DNA of 64,000 bases, taken from NCBI GenBank assembly GCA_018136815.1, contig CM030936.1:1834569-1898568 (forward strand). Reading direction: 5' to 3'. The notes beneath the pieces were generated by a model, which ran no database searches, was not told the DNA's origin, and was given only the letters and a program-made list of their open reading frames with translations. Shown here piece by piece: positions 53,150 through 63,279 of this stretch (its first letter is position 1; each line of letters opens with the position of its first letter). Both the position numbers and the translations under genes were made by a program. The DNA comes from Isochrysis galbana (Eukaryota; Haptophyta; Isochrysidales; Isochrysidaceae).

Positions 53150-53765
53150 GTGGGGGTCGTGCCGGACCCCGGAAACCGGAAACCGGAAACCGAAGAAAGA
53201 AAAAGGAACGACAAAGGGGGGAAGGAAAGGAGAAGGAGGTTGAGATGGAGCAGGAGCAGGAAAGAGAGATAAGTAAGAAGTAAGGGCGATGTCGGTAGTC
53301 GGTAGGGAGAGGGAGTAGGGAGGTAGTGAAACGGTGAAACCTAGACCGTAGTCCGTAAGTAGTAGTAGGTGTAGGTGTTATGTGTTATAGCCCAGAATCT
53401 TCAGATGCTTTTTTGATTTTTGTATTACGGTGTTCGTACCCGATATAGAGCGGCCATGTGGCTTGGCGTGTTTGGAGTGCAAGGCTAGTGGCTAGTGTTA
53501 GTGGTTGTAGCAGCAGTAACGCTCAATAACAATAAATAATAAAAATACAAAATACTACTAATTTTTGAATTTGAATTTAGATTTAAATTTATAAAAATAG
53601 CCAAATACACTGGATGAACCATGCGCCAACCGCCAACCGCGTATACCTGAAATGAGGGCTACGGTCTCACAGCACTCAGGTCAAACGGTCAAACCGGCAC
53701 AACAAGAAAACTCAAACACTTCGATTCAAAATAGAAAATAGAGAAAAAGAAAATGAGAAGAGGCG
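53150..53765. other. AT-rich intergenic DNA upstream of the RUS gene
   Basis: Contains short direct repeats (CCGGAAAC repeated at 53167-53195), then a TAACGCTCAATAACAATAAA block (53517-53540) like the 3' tails of the retroposons at 9590 and 20820, and strongly A/T-rich sequence to 53640. No gene is seen. Confidence 0.5.
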
Positions 53766-53939
53766 CCCTGGGGGTAAAGTTTTGTACTTTTCTGGGCGCG
53801 CGCAGCGGCCGGCCGTCGGGGCCGAGGGAGAGGGAGAGAGTTGGGAGGGGGGGGAAGGGGGAGGGGAAGGAGAGGGGAGGGAGGAGGGGGAGGAAGGGGA
53901 GGAAGAAGGGGTTGGCTGCGCGACCACCTCTTCTCTCCC

Positions 53940-55319
53940 ATGTCTCTGTACCAGCGCCGGCGCTACGCCTCGCCTGTGCGGCCGGTGCGCGAGCGAGCCG
54001 AGGACCGGGGCCGCCGGCTCGCTCTCATCGAGACATGCTCTGGCCAGATTGTCCGCTACCACATCGACGGAGCGAGCTCGACGCTCACGCTCGAGCGCTC
54101 TGCTGCTAGCCGCCAGTCACCGTGGGCTGTCGCGAATGAGCTGCTGAGCGCAGCCTTCCTGCCGGTCGGGTATCCACAATCGGTGAGGTCTGAGTATCTC
54201 CGTTTCCAGGTCTATGACACGCTTCAGGCAGCCTGCTCCTACCTCCGATCCATCCTTGCGACGAGTGCCATCCTCAAGGCATCAGGCGTGGGTGAAGGGA
54301 CCGCCTCTCCGATGGCCGCCGCGGTCGCATGGGTGCTGCGTGATGGGTTCGGTATGTGCGGCTCGCTGATCTTCGCCTCGCTCGTCGGCTCGGGCTTCGA
54401 CGAGAACGTGAAGGAATGGAGACTCTTCGCTGACCTGATAAATGACGTGGGGCTCACCCTCAACATGATGGCGGCGCTCGTGGGACCAAAGTACTACATC
54501 CTCGTCACGGCGCTCGGCGCCATGTGCACGTCCATCTGCGGCATGGTGGCTGGCGCGACGAGGGCCTCTATCACCGCACACTTTGCACTGGAGGGCAATC
54601 TAGCCGATGTCTCGGCGAAGGAGGGGGCGCAGGAGACTGCTGTCACAATGGTTGGACTCCTAATCGGCTCTTACTTGTTCGCCCCCATCATCGGCGATTC
54701 GCCGTCGCTCGTCTGGATCGCATTCGGCACGCTGACCCTTTTACATGTCTACGCCAACTGGCGCGGCGTTGGCTGCCTGGTCCTCCCGTGGCTCAACCTA
54801 CAACGGGCCAGCATTCTGGTCGTCCATTGGGTCTCCAGCAAAGGCACGGCACTCACCCCAGATGCAGTGGCGTCCAAGGAGCGTATCTGGGGGCCTGTGT
54901 TGCTCATGCTGTTTGGCCCAAAGCTGAGCTGCCGCCTGCCCGAACTCTGCAACAAGCATGCAGACGTAGAGCTTCTTCGAGACATCTACATCAATGAGCG
55001 CTACTGGTTGCGTGTCGACTCCGCTGGTAGGCCGCGCATCATATTCGCCCGAGATGCAGACGGTCAAGATACCATGAAAGCCTTGCTCCAATGCGCCCTT
55101 CTGGACGAGGCCAAACGCACGGTGTTGCGAGTTCTCTCCGATCGCGATCCACCTGAGGAGCCGACGGAAGTGAGCATTCTCAAGGCATCCTACAATGAGA
55201 TGCGGAGGCAGTGGCCGGATTTGGTCACGGCCATGTTGCGAGAGGGATGGGAACAAGCAGGACTTCGTGCAGCGCCGCGTGGTTGGCGCTATGAAGTCTC
55301 GTCATCATCCGACGAATGA
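53940..55319 (+). CDS. RUS / DUF647 (ROOT UVB SENSITIVE) family protein
   Basis: A single-exon 459-residue protein from the ATG at 53940, preceded by a GA-rich tract. The conserved DUF647 core starts at FLPVGYPQSVRSEYLRFQ, then WVLRDGFGMCGSLIFASLVG near residue 130, KEWRLFADLINDVGLTLNMM and ANWRGVGCLVLPWLNLQRA, and several hydrophobic helices (for example TMVGLLIGSYLFAPIIG) mark it as a membrane-associated protein. Plant RUS proteins act in UV-B sensing, auxin transport and vitamin B6-linked processes; the mammalian homologue is C16orf58. The molecular activity of the family is not established. The C-terminal 150 residues are more variable and end in an acidic SSSSDE. Confidence 0.9.
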   Translation: MSLYQRRRYASPVRPVRERAEDRGRRLALIETCSGQIVRYHIDGASSTLTLERSAASRQSPWAVANELLSAAFLPVGYPQSVRSEYLRFQVYDTLQAACSYLRSILATSAILKASGVGEGTASPMAAAVAWVLRDGFGMCGSLIFASLVGSGFDENVKEWRLFADLINDVGLTLNMMAALVGPKYYILVTALGAMCTSICGMVAGATRASITAHFALEGNLADVSAKEGAQETAVTMVGLLIGSYLFAPIIGDSPSLVWIAFGTLTLLHVYANWRGVGCLVLPWLNLQRASILVVHWVSSKGTALTPDAVASKERIWGPVLLMLFGPKLSCRLPELCNKHADVELLRDIYINERYWLRVDSAGRPRIIFARDADGQDTMKALLQCALLDEAKRTVLRVLSDRDPPEEPTEVSILKASYNEMRRQWPDLVTAMLREGWEQAGLRAAPRGWRYEVSSSSDE

Positions 55320-55810
55320 ACTACCCCGACATTGTGCGCTCTCGGCATGATGATGACTCGACGGTGACCACTTCACCGCTGCCAATATCAAGCCATTGAC
55401 CACCACTACTACCACTACATACCCGTGGTACAACTAACAAATCCAAGACCGCTTTGGTCGAGTGCCTTTTCAGCTGTTTGAGATCTGGCCATTTCCTATT
55501 CGGGCATCGTTGTCAACCTTCCTAGCAAAATAGGAGTAGAAAAGCGCTCGGCATCTCTCACCCATCACTTGTGTCTATGTCTTTTGCCGCCTTCGCGTAG
55601 CTCATCCTGCTATGTCCCCTGGCCTCGTGGCCACATACAAGCGCGATAGGTTCTAATTAATGGAGTAGACGAAAATGTCGCGTGAGCATTGCATCCGTTG
55701 TCGGTACGAGGAGTGAGAGAAGTTCGTTCGGGCCCAGAGCGACTGCAACCTTAGGTTCGGTTTTTCCCTCCGCACCACTCCGTCCCATGGGACCTGGAGT
55801 TAGCGTTGTG
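55320..55810. other. Intergenic, no gene seen
   Basis: The 3' flank of the RUS gene. A CCACTACTACCACTACATAC stretch (55400-55420) is simple-repeat-like. Confidence 0.4.
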
Positions 55811-56015
55811 CTCCACATCAGATCGAGCGAGAGAGCGTAGAAAGTAGAAGAGATGCGAAAGAATAAGCGACCCGCAGAGAGGAGAGAGGGAGGATTGCCG
55901 CGCGGGAGAGGCAAGCGTCCGGATGGCGAGTGGTGGGGCGAGCGAGTGGGATCTGGTGCTGCTCGAGGCGGTGGAGGGCTCGGTAGCGCACGCTGTGGGC
56001 ATATGTGCAGGTGGG
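55810..56015 (+). pseudogene. Orphan duplicate of the glycosyltransferase gene's 5' end
   Basis: This segment matches, in inverted orientation, 60127-60320: the upstream GCGTTGTGCTCCACATCAGA / GTAGAAAGTAGAAGAGATG blocks and the start of exon 1, encoding MASGGASEWDLVLLEAVEGS here and MVSGGASEGELVLLEAVEGS at 60215. Similarity ends at ATATGTGCAG, after which this copy continues into unrelated sequence. The rest of the gene is absent, so it is a promoter-plus-first-exon relic. Confidence 0.75.
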
Positions 56016-56179
56016 TTTACCCTTTTTGTCTTCGATGAAGATGGGGCCGCGTTTTTGGAGCTTTGGTTTCTTTCCCTGGGCAGCCATGCGTGTACGCACT
56101 AGGCTTGGGCCTGGCGGAGCTAGACGCTAGATCTAGGCCTCTAGTAAGGTTTGTAAACCTTAGTAATAAATAAATCTTT

Positions 56180-56500
56180 TAATAGTATCACCGCACAACT
56201 ATCCGTAAAACTGATAGGGTCATGGGAGCCCCGTTCCCCCCTTCCTCCATCGCAGACCCCCTGGGTGGGCCTGCACACTCAACCTCAGCCCCTGCCTGCT
56301 GGCAGGGGCTGAGCTGAGCCATCACTCTGGCCCAGACCTTCGCCGAGCGCGCGCCGCGCGCCGCAAGCACTCGCCTGCACTGGCCCTCGCTCGTACTCGT
56401 ACTGACCCCCCTCTCCACCACTGAGCCACAGACCACCAGAGCCGACAGGAAGGCACCCAGGGTCAGCGAGGCTAGCTAGCGAGGGAGAGGCAGGAGAGGC
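56180..56500 (+). repeat. GC-rich dispersed repeat of the 8690 family
   Basis: Starts at an AACTATCCGTAAAACTGATA palindrome and continues GGGTCATGGGAGCCCC, CCATCGCAGACCCCCTGGGT, CAGCCCCTGCC and CATCACTCTGGCCCAGACC, in the order of 8705-8830. Just upstream, 56145-56180 holds a second palindrome (AAGGTTTGTAAACCTT) and an AATAAATAAATC tail. Confidence 0.75.
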
Positions 56501-56539
56501 CATGGGCTCAGCCCCACCCCACGCCCACACCTCACGCCT

Positions 56540-56775
56540 CGCGCTTGGCGCGCTTCGCGCTGCGGGTCGCGACCCACCGAACGACCTGCTCCATCGCCTC
56601 GCCGCGCAGCGCGCGATCCACCAACGCGTTGCGCACCGCGCTCCACCTCCGCGCGCACGCCTCGCCGGGCAGCGAAAAGCCGGACGTCGCAATAATCAAC
56701 TGGTCCCAGGGGGTGCCCCAGGGGTTCCGCCCGTCCTCCGCGCCCAGAGTTCCCCCGCGGAAAGAGTGAACGCAC
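56540..56775 (-). CDS. Unrecognised C-terminal coding fragment
   Basis: The minus strand has a frame with natural-looking codon use (NPWGTPWDQLIIATSGFSLP, EACARRWSAVRNALVDRALR, EAMEQVVRWVATRSAKRAKR) that ends in a stop at about 56540. No start codon is visible in it, so it is probably a terminal exon, perhaps of the ankyrin-repeat gene reading in the same direction from 57490. The family is not recognised. Confidence 0.4.
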
Positions 56776-56800
56776 GGCGTGCACCTTCCTGGAAGTTGCT

Positions 56801-57055
56801 ATGCGCACGCACGGCGCCCCCGCGGGGGGCGCCGGTGCACATCGCGCCGTGCCCACGCACGGCGTGCACACTGTGATTGCAAGTCATCACAGGTGCTGCG
56901 CAACGAAACATCTCTTATACGGCTAGTTTACGTAGTTATCGGCCTCAGGGGGTACGCAGAGGGAACCGAGTTGACATGCGCACGCGCGGCGTATCCGCGG
57001 GGGGACCGATGCACATCGCGCCGTGCCCATGCAAGTCATCACAGGTGCTCTGCCT
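56801..57055. repeat. Imperfect local duplication
   Basis: ATGCGCACGC(A/G)CGGCG, CGCGGGG, GCACATCGCGCCGTGCCC and GCAAGTCATCACAGGTGCT occur in the same order at about 56800-56898 and 56977-57053, a duplication offset by about 170 bases. Both lie between the ankyrin frame and the 56540 fragment and may be in an intron or exon of that gene. Confidence 0.7.
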
Positions 57056-57490
57056 TAGCGGAAGAAGCTTTGACGGCGTCTCTATGATAATTTTGAAACG
57101 ATCTGATTTTAAACGACTATAATACAACTGTGGACATTGATCGCTCAATTCGACGGATGTCCCACAATTGACGGAACGACACCTCAGCTCGAGCTCGAGC
57201 GCGGCCTTGGCACGCAGCAGCACCTCCACACAGGGCGCGTGTCCTCTTCTGCAGGCCCATAGAAGTGGGGTGAACCCCTTGTCGTCCACCGCGTCGGCGT
57301 GGGCACCCGCGTGGAGGAGGCGCACAACGCACGAGAGGTTGCCTTGCTTGCACGTGGCCATGAGGGCCGTCAACCCTCCGCCTGGCGCGCTCTCCTCGAG
57401 GCGTTCCGCGTGACCCTGTCCGAGCAGGAGCTCGACGGCTTGCACATCGTCGCCCTCTCGTGCGCATGCGCGTACGAGGGGTGGTGTCAT
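56945..57490 (-). CDS. Ankyrin-repeat protein (exon or short protein)
   Basis: From the ATG at 57490 the frame gives at least three ankyrin repeats: VRACAREGDDVQAVELLLGQ, then GLTALMATCKQGNLSCVVRL with LLHAGAHADAVD, then GFTPLLWACRRGHAPCVEVL. These mediate protein-protein contacts. After about 115 residues the repeats stop and the remaining frame is low-quality (it enters the locally duplicated sequence), so an intron probably begins near 57170. Partner and role are unknown. Confidence 0.65.
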   Translation of the reverse strand: MTPPLVRACAREGDDVQAVELLLGQGHAERLEESAPGGGLTALMATCKQGNLSCVVRLLHAGAHADAVDDKGFTPLLWACRRGHAPCVEVLLRAKAALELELRCRSVNCGTSVELSDQCPQLYYSRLKSDRFKIIIETPSKLLPLRQSTCDDLHGHGAMCIGPPADTPRVRMSTRFPLRTP

Positions 57491-57589
57491 CCCTTGACCT
57501 TCCTCTCTTGTCAGGGAGAACGAGGCGAAGGAGGGGGCTGGGGCGCTGGGCGGATAGAGGGGCTGGGGCGCTGGGCGGATGGGGGACCG

Positions 57590-58070
57590 CTCGGCGGCTG
57601 GGGAGGGGGGGGGGGAGGCGAGGGGTTGGGGGAGCTCGGCGGCGGGGGGGGGAACTCGGCGGCGGGGGAAGGGGGTCGAGAATAATCATACCGTCAGGGG
57701 GCCCAATCTTTTCACAAGCAGTGTGACCTTTTCACAGGAGGCGCCTGTGAAAAGCCCAGTGAAGTATGAAGTATGGGAGTATGGCTTAGGGGGGGGGGGG
57801 GGGGGCAGTCACAATGGGGACGATAGAAGTCCCGCGCCTTTGGCGCGGAGGAGGGGGGGGGGTTATTGGAAGTCACAAGTGTCAGAGCGGGGACGGTAGA
57901 AGTCCCGCACCTTCACTCGGAGACACAGGAGGAAGGGGGGAATGACCACCGGGGGGAGGCGCGGGCCACCGGACCATATGCCTAAGCCCTTCACCCCTAT
58001 CCCCCTAGTAGTGCACGGGGGGAGCCGCCTGATGGCGGGGGGAGAAGGGCCGGGGAAGTGGGGGTGTAGA
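57590..58070. repeat. G-rich low-complexity DNA with a local tandem duplication
   Basis: Contains G-runs at 57600-57660 and 57788-57806. GGGACGATAGAAGTCCCGCG (57817-57836) and GGGACGGTAGAAGTCCCGCA (57892-57911) are an offset duplication of 75 bases. A TTTTCACAGGAGGCGCCTGT palindromic block lies at 57728-57752. No gene is seen. Confidence 0.7.
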
Positions 58071-58493
58071 AAGTTTTCCTACGTGAGTAGAAAGTTGAGG
58101 GTCCACGGCCGCGTGTGCGGTGAGACGCTATCAAAAGGTTTATTTCGGAGTTCAGGATCGTCCTTTTCCTTTTCCTGGGCTCCGAATTCGCATTCCGTTT
58201 ATTTGTTCTCATGGAAAATATCGACTCGTCTAAGATTAAGACGAGGAAAGAAGTGCCCTGTTTGCAAGCCCACGCCACGTATCAGCTAATGGCTAACACG
58301 CCAACGCCTACCTGCTAGCTGCTAGAGCTAGTAGTACGAGAGCTAGAAAAGGAAAAGGCTCATGGCACAACCTCCACCAAGGGGCGTTCGACGGCGCACA
58401 CTTCCCCCGCTGCCTGCCAGTCACTGGAGCCTCTCCCCCTCAACACTACTCACGGCGACGGCCGCCGTGGACAAGTTACAGCCCATTCTCTAA

Positions 58494-60215
58494 CTAGGGC
58501 GAGCTCTCTAGGTCTCCTGTGCATGTCACAGCATCCAACGCATGCCGCAACCGGATACGGAAGCCGAGCGGCATGCCGGCTTGCACCGCCGCATCCACAA
58601 GCTCCTTGCTCCCATAACGACAGCCTGACGAATTTAATTTGGAAGTGAGGACACGGAGCCGTGACGCATACACCATCGCCTGCTCATGTGGGACGCCTGC
58701 ATCGAGCATCAACCTTTCTTCCACTCTATCCTCCTTCACCGCTCCGAGGACAGTATACATTGCTTCGGCCTTGTGGTCATGGGCCTGACCTTTGAACACC
58801 CACAGCAGCGTTACCCCATTGCTCAGCACACAGCAGGGCCGTGTGCCAGTTCCAAGGTGGCGTGGCAATCCGCTCGCTCCTTGACACACTTGGGAGGCGC
58901 GCCGTTGCGCATCAAGTGGCATGCGCTTCCACGAGAACCAAAACTGCCGGGCGTCATTCTCCGCATTGGCAAAGGCTCGCACATCACCGCCGCCGCTTGC
59001 TTTTAGCAATCGTGCGGCGAACCTCATGGACTCGCGGTAAAATTCGAAGGGAATCCGCTCTATGGATTCTGCATCATGAGACCTAACGAGCTCGGTGTAC
59101 TTTTCCCTCCAAAGCTCAAACGAGCAGCACTCGTAGTGCAACACGACCGCGACCCGCGGTGGCACGTCCACAGCCGTGCGTGGCTCGGCGGTGAAGTGGT
59201 GCGGACCCATAGGCCGTAGCAAGCGCCCCGCCTGGAGTGAGCAGAAGGACTTGCCGTTGGAATAGGCCGAAAACGACGGGCGGTGGTGCCAGAAGGCAAA
59301 GCACTCCCGGAAAGGGTCGAAGTCGCGGCTGTACCCGGCAGCTCGCACGGCCTGCTCGGAGACCAATGCCTCCATGTTGAGCATATGGATGTCGGCGCTC
59401 GTCGCGTGCTGTGCTAAAAAAGCGTGAAGCGCCCCGACGCCCTCGTGGCAGTAGATGAGCTCGTCTGTATCGATGTGCAGCAGGTGCGTGAGTCCCGCCT
59501 CCTGAGCTCTCGGGATGACGGACCTGAGGAATGCCTCCTGACGATCTTTTAGCCTGCGATGATCAAACGATGCAGTGCGTGCTCTTGCCGGTGTCTCCTT
59601 CCTTGCCTTCCCTCTCCTCTGCCGCACGCCGCGTTTGCCCTGTCCCCCCCTTTCTGCCCCTCCCTCTCCTTTCCCGGCAACACCGCCTTTCGTCTCCCTC
59701 CGCTCTCCGCCATCTCCATCACCCCTCCCGATTCCTTCTTACCTGTGGTGGCTCTCCGTTTGTGCCCGTCTGCTCACATGCCTTCACGTGTCCTGCCCTC
59801 CTTCTCCTCCCTGCCCCCCACTCCCCCAAGTCCCTCCCCAGCGCCCCCCCCCTCTCCGATTCTCTCCCTCTCCCCCCGATTTCCCTCCACACCTGTGGTA
59901 GTCCCTCTGATGCCCTTGCTCATAGACTGGCAGCACACACCCACACCACGGCTCCTGCTCGAGCACGACCCGCAGCTCAGGCGTACTGTCCACCAGAAGC
60001 AAGAAGGTCTCCACGCCAATCTCTCGGTGATGAGACAGCCAGCTCTCAAGGCCCGCAGGCCGCCGGGCTAGGCAGGCGAGCCCGAGGCGGACGGGGGTCG
60101 AGGAGCACGAACCACGCTCAGACACACCTGCACATATGCCCACCGCGTGCGCTACCGAGCCCTCCACCGCCTCGAGCAGCACCAGCTCTCCCTCGCTCGC
60201 CCCACCACTCACCAT
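58494..60215 (-). CDS. Glycosyltransferase-like protein (GT92/DUF23- or GT2-like)
   Basis: Two exons, 59893-60215 and 58494-59553, joined in phase 2 by a GT-AG intron (CCACAG|GTGTGG ... TCGCAG|GCTAAA), give 460 residues. Exon 1 carries the GT-A nucleotide-sugar fold start, ACLARRPAGLESWLSHHREI followed by GVETFLLLVDST. Exon 2 has DRQEAFLRSVIPRAQEAGLT, the metal-binding DxD region HLLHIDTDELIY, and later HYECCSFELWREKYTELV, as in family 92 and related transferases that act in the Golgi. No N-terminal membrane anchor is obvious. The first exon and upstream sequence are duplicated in inverted form at 55810-56015. The donor and acceptor sugars are unknown. Confidence 0.7.
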
Positions 60216-60467
60216 CCGGATGCTTCCCCTCGCGGCATTCCTCCCTCTCTCTCCCTCTCTCTCTTGCGGGTCGCTTACTACCATCTCTTCTACTTTCTAC
60301 ACTCTCTCGCTTGATCTTGTGGAGGACAACGCCAACGCCAGAATACTACTACTAGTAGTAGTACTAGTAGTACTACAGTAAGCGTGCACCATTAAGAAAG
60401 AGATTTTTGCCTTCTACATTTTCTACATGAGCCGACTCCCATACCTTTATTTTTTAATAATAAATAA

Positions 60468-60640
60468 TGTTATATCCTAGCCAACCCCACTAGCTAATTG
60501 GACATAACGTTTCATTCAGTCCCGGAATCCCGCCATGCCTGACGGGCCAGGTGTCCGGGTGGTACCGGGGGGTGGGGGCACTGCCCCCTCCCCTCGATAT
60601 TTGTCCTCCCCCCAGTGCACACACCGACCCCGCGCACCCC
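60468..60640 (-). repeat. Dispersed repeat with AT-rich tail (partner at 35997-36165)
   Basis: Nearly identical to 35997-36165 and likewise bordered at its low-coordinate side by an A/T-rich tract (TTTTTTAATAATAAATAATG). It occurs here without any gypsy sequence, showing that it is an independent element. Confidence 0.8.
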
Positions 60641-60659
60641 AGCACGTCCTCTCCTCCAG

Positions 60660-61345
60660 TCCACGCTGGGGGAAAACCCTTTTCGGGTAAAAACAACCCC
60701 AACCCCGGGGGGGGGGGGGGGACTCGTGAGATAGGAGCCCAGAAGCGCTAATCTCTGCTCGCCGAAGCGAGCGAGTGGCCGCGGCAAGCCGCGGCCCTTC
60801 CCTCCTGGTTCTGGCGCCCCTGTATTCTCTTACCCAAACGGGGCGAGAAGACACGTTTCTGCCGGAGGGGAGAGCTGCCGCTCCCCCCTCCCCTCCCTCT
60901 TCCCTTTTCCTCCTCTCTCTCTTCCCTGCCCCTGCGGCGGGGGCCCATGGCCATGGCGCGCGCCTGCGGCCCCTCTTCAGGTCCCCAGGTGGCCTGCAGG
61001 GGCCTAGGAGCACAGCTCAGGGGGCAGGTGAGGCTGGGGCATGGCCCTGGCCCCTCCTGCCTCTCCCTTGCTGGCGCTCCGGAGCCCCTGCGGGTCGACC
61101 CTGAACAGGGGGGCCCAGGGGGAGGAGGGGCTGGTCAGAGGGATGGGCTGGCCACGACAGGCCAGGGCGGGCGAGTCAGGCGGTCCTGTGGGGAGAGGAG
61201 TGAGTCAGTAGGGCTGAGTGCTCCTGGCAAGCCATCAGGCGTGCCAGGAGAGTGAGTGGTTCCTCCCCCATGGCAGGGGAGGAGTGGAGAGGGGGGGGGG
61301 CTCGTGCCCCCCCCATGGGCGCGAACTAAGTATAAACTTAGTTCG
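60660..61345. repeat. GC-rich repeat cluster ending in an AT palindrome
   Basis: A G-run (60705-60720) is followed by blocks shared with 8960-9030 and 27290-27330 (CAGCTCAGGGGGCAGGTGAG, CCTGCCTCTCCCTTGCTGG), then the 61215-61343 module that matches 31970-32107, ending at the perfect palindrome AACTAAGTATAAACTTAGTT (61324-61343). Confidence 0.7.
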
Positions 61346-61349
61346 ACTC

Positions 61350-61815
61350 CCACACCTTGATAGATGGTTTCTTATGTTGGCCGCACCTCACGCCGGGGCC
61401 TGGCAACCAAACGCGCCCACCACACGTCGCGCGAATATGCTTGAGCGCGTATCCGCCCACATCGGCGCTGCCGTCTCTGCGGGGTTTCACCTAAAGGCCC
61501 CATCTCAAGTCGGTGAAGGTGAAGGCCATGCAAAAGTACGTGTACAGTGCCAACAAGTCAATTCTCAAGCACCTGGGTTTGGCGGGCCCTAGTTGGTATC
61601 ATGTGTCGAGGAGAGATGATGTGTGGAGGAGGGATGGTGTGCACGCGCAGCGCCTGTGGGAGCTCGCCCTGAGCTTTCGGCTGTCATCGGTGGACCTCTC
61701 GTGCAACCCGATTGGCGCGGAGAGCCAGCCAATGCTAGCACAGCTGAGAAAGCTCAAAGGTGCAGGTCACCGCCTGCTGTGATCACGATGCGCGGGAAGA
61801 GTCGTCAAATGTCAA
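61350..61815 (+). other. Unassigned coding-like stretch
   Basis: An open frame at 61513-61782 includes VWRRDGVHAQRLWELALSF and VDLSCNPIGAESQPMLAQL. It looks like the C-terminal end of a retroelement- or transposon-encoded protein, but no known domain is matched. The stop lies just before the mariner-like element. Confidence 0.3.
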
Positions 61816-61817
61816 TA

Positions 61818-62832
61818 CTACCTCCGTTCCATTACTCAGATGTCAAGGAGGCTTTAAACAATAACTGTCAGCTAGACACTAATATTGGGGCCCCGCCAAA
61901 GATGTTAGAGGGGAGAGGGTACATTGGGGCTTAACATGAACATTTTGTTTCATCTCAATAGTGTGATTCGCACCTACGGACAAAGTCACAAAGAAAGGAA
62001 TTCTAATCAGTGTCAGTGTCCTCGAGCACATCACAGATCACGGCGGTGCGGCAAATCATACTCATTCGATCCCTCCACCTCAACGATGCGCGCCAACACC
62101 AGGCTTTAGTTATTGAAGAGAGCACTAAATTCTTCAGGGGGTGTATTCATGCTGAATGCTTGCTCACAATTGCACAGTGGCAAGGCCACCAGCACCCTTG
62201 CGGCATGCCGGCAGACGTTCCGCCTCAGCCAGCCGCCAGCTGATGATGTTCGGCTGACCTCAGTCGGATAGCGCGGGCCAACATGATACTTCTCCCACAA
62301 TGCCGCGTGCGCTCGCTGCCACTCCTTCCCATGCTTCGGCTCGGGCAGCCGCTCGCGCTCGTATGCTCGTATGCCACAGCAATTGCCGCCTGGCAGTTCG
62401 GCGTCAATGACCACTGCCACTTCTTGGACGGTGGGGCCGCATCCTCCTTGGGCGTGCTGGGCGGCTCAGGAGGCTGCTCGGGAGAAGCAGGACGGCAGCG
62501 CCTCACAAAGTCGCCACCGGTGCGCCTCCCATGCTGCTGGGGCTCGACCACCTTCAGGCGCGCCATGCGGCCCGGCTCTCGCGAGAGAGGCGGAGCGGCG
62601 AGAGCTTTCGTGGCAAGGCGATCGGCCGTGTAGCTAGGGGGGGGCGCCAAAATCGTGTTTGATCAATACTGAAAATATAATATTCGGACGCCCTTGGTGG
62701 CTTTGGGTGCCAGATTTTTTGGTGGTCTTTCGCCCCAGTGTACCCGCTATTCCCCTCTCCACACGAATTTCATTTATGTCAACTTTACTGTCCCTATTTT
62801 GGCGATGCGGTTCAGTAATGGAACGGAGGTAG
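61818..62832. mobile_element. Mariner/Stowaway-like DNA element, 1,015 bp
   Basis: The left end is CTACCTCCGTTCCATTACT at 61818 and the right end is its perfect inverse complement ending at 62832 (19 bp identical, one mismatch, then one further match). TA dinucleotides flank both sides (61816-61817, 62833-62834), the target duplication of the Tc1/mariner superfamily. The terminus strongly resembles the CTCCCTCCGTTCC ends of plant Stowaway and mariner-like elements. Interior minus-strand frames (62106-62420, 62225-62650, 62634-62894) may be broken transposase remains, but no DDD triad could be read. It is longer than a typical MITE and is likely a decayed autonomous copy or a derivative. Confidence 0.85.
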
Positions 62833-62834
62833 TA

Positions 62835-63279
62835 GTAATTATAACGCACCGAGTGGGGAGGGGGGTCGAACATCCTAGTAATTATAATGTGCATCTATGC
62901 GGGGGTATAATTTCTCCCGTATTCGTATTCGGGTGGTGCACCCGGACTTTTGATCGCCCGCACCTTGGAGCTGGAGAGTACGAGTACGGGCAGGAAGGCT
63001 GAGCTTGCTTGTGCTTGTGCAATAACGCTTGCTTAGTAATGTGTAATGTGTAATGTGCGTGGTGATAATTAGATGGTGTGTGTGTTATGTGTGTGTTTGC
63101 GTCGCGAGGCGAGAGCTCATTAAAAGGTTGTTTATGTGGATGGCACCCCGCGGATGCTCAGCGCGCAGTAGCAGGGCGTTTCTTCTAGAAAAATCGTCAA
63201 CATTACCCTAAAACTCGTTTTAATCGCATTCCAGCCTATAGCCGATCCATTCATATGCGGGCTCATGAACTAGGATTCC
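62835..63279. other. AT-richer 3' flank of menD, no gene seen
   Basis: Contains TAATGTGTAATGTGTAATGT repeats at 63036-63056 and a TG-rich stretch. Probably the 3' UTR and downstream region of the menD gene. Confidence 0.4.

Noticed and set aside
59531..60355. 274-codon plus-strand Pro/Ser-rich frame
   Set aside because: It is the antisense shadow of the glycosyltransferase exon 1 and its CT-rich intron.
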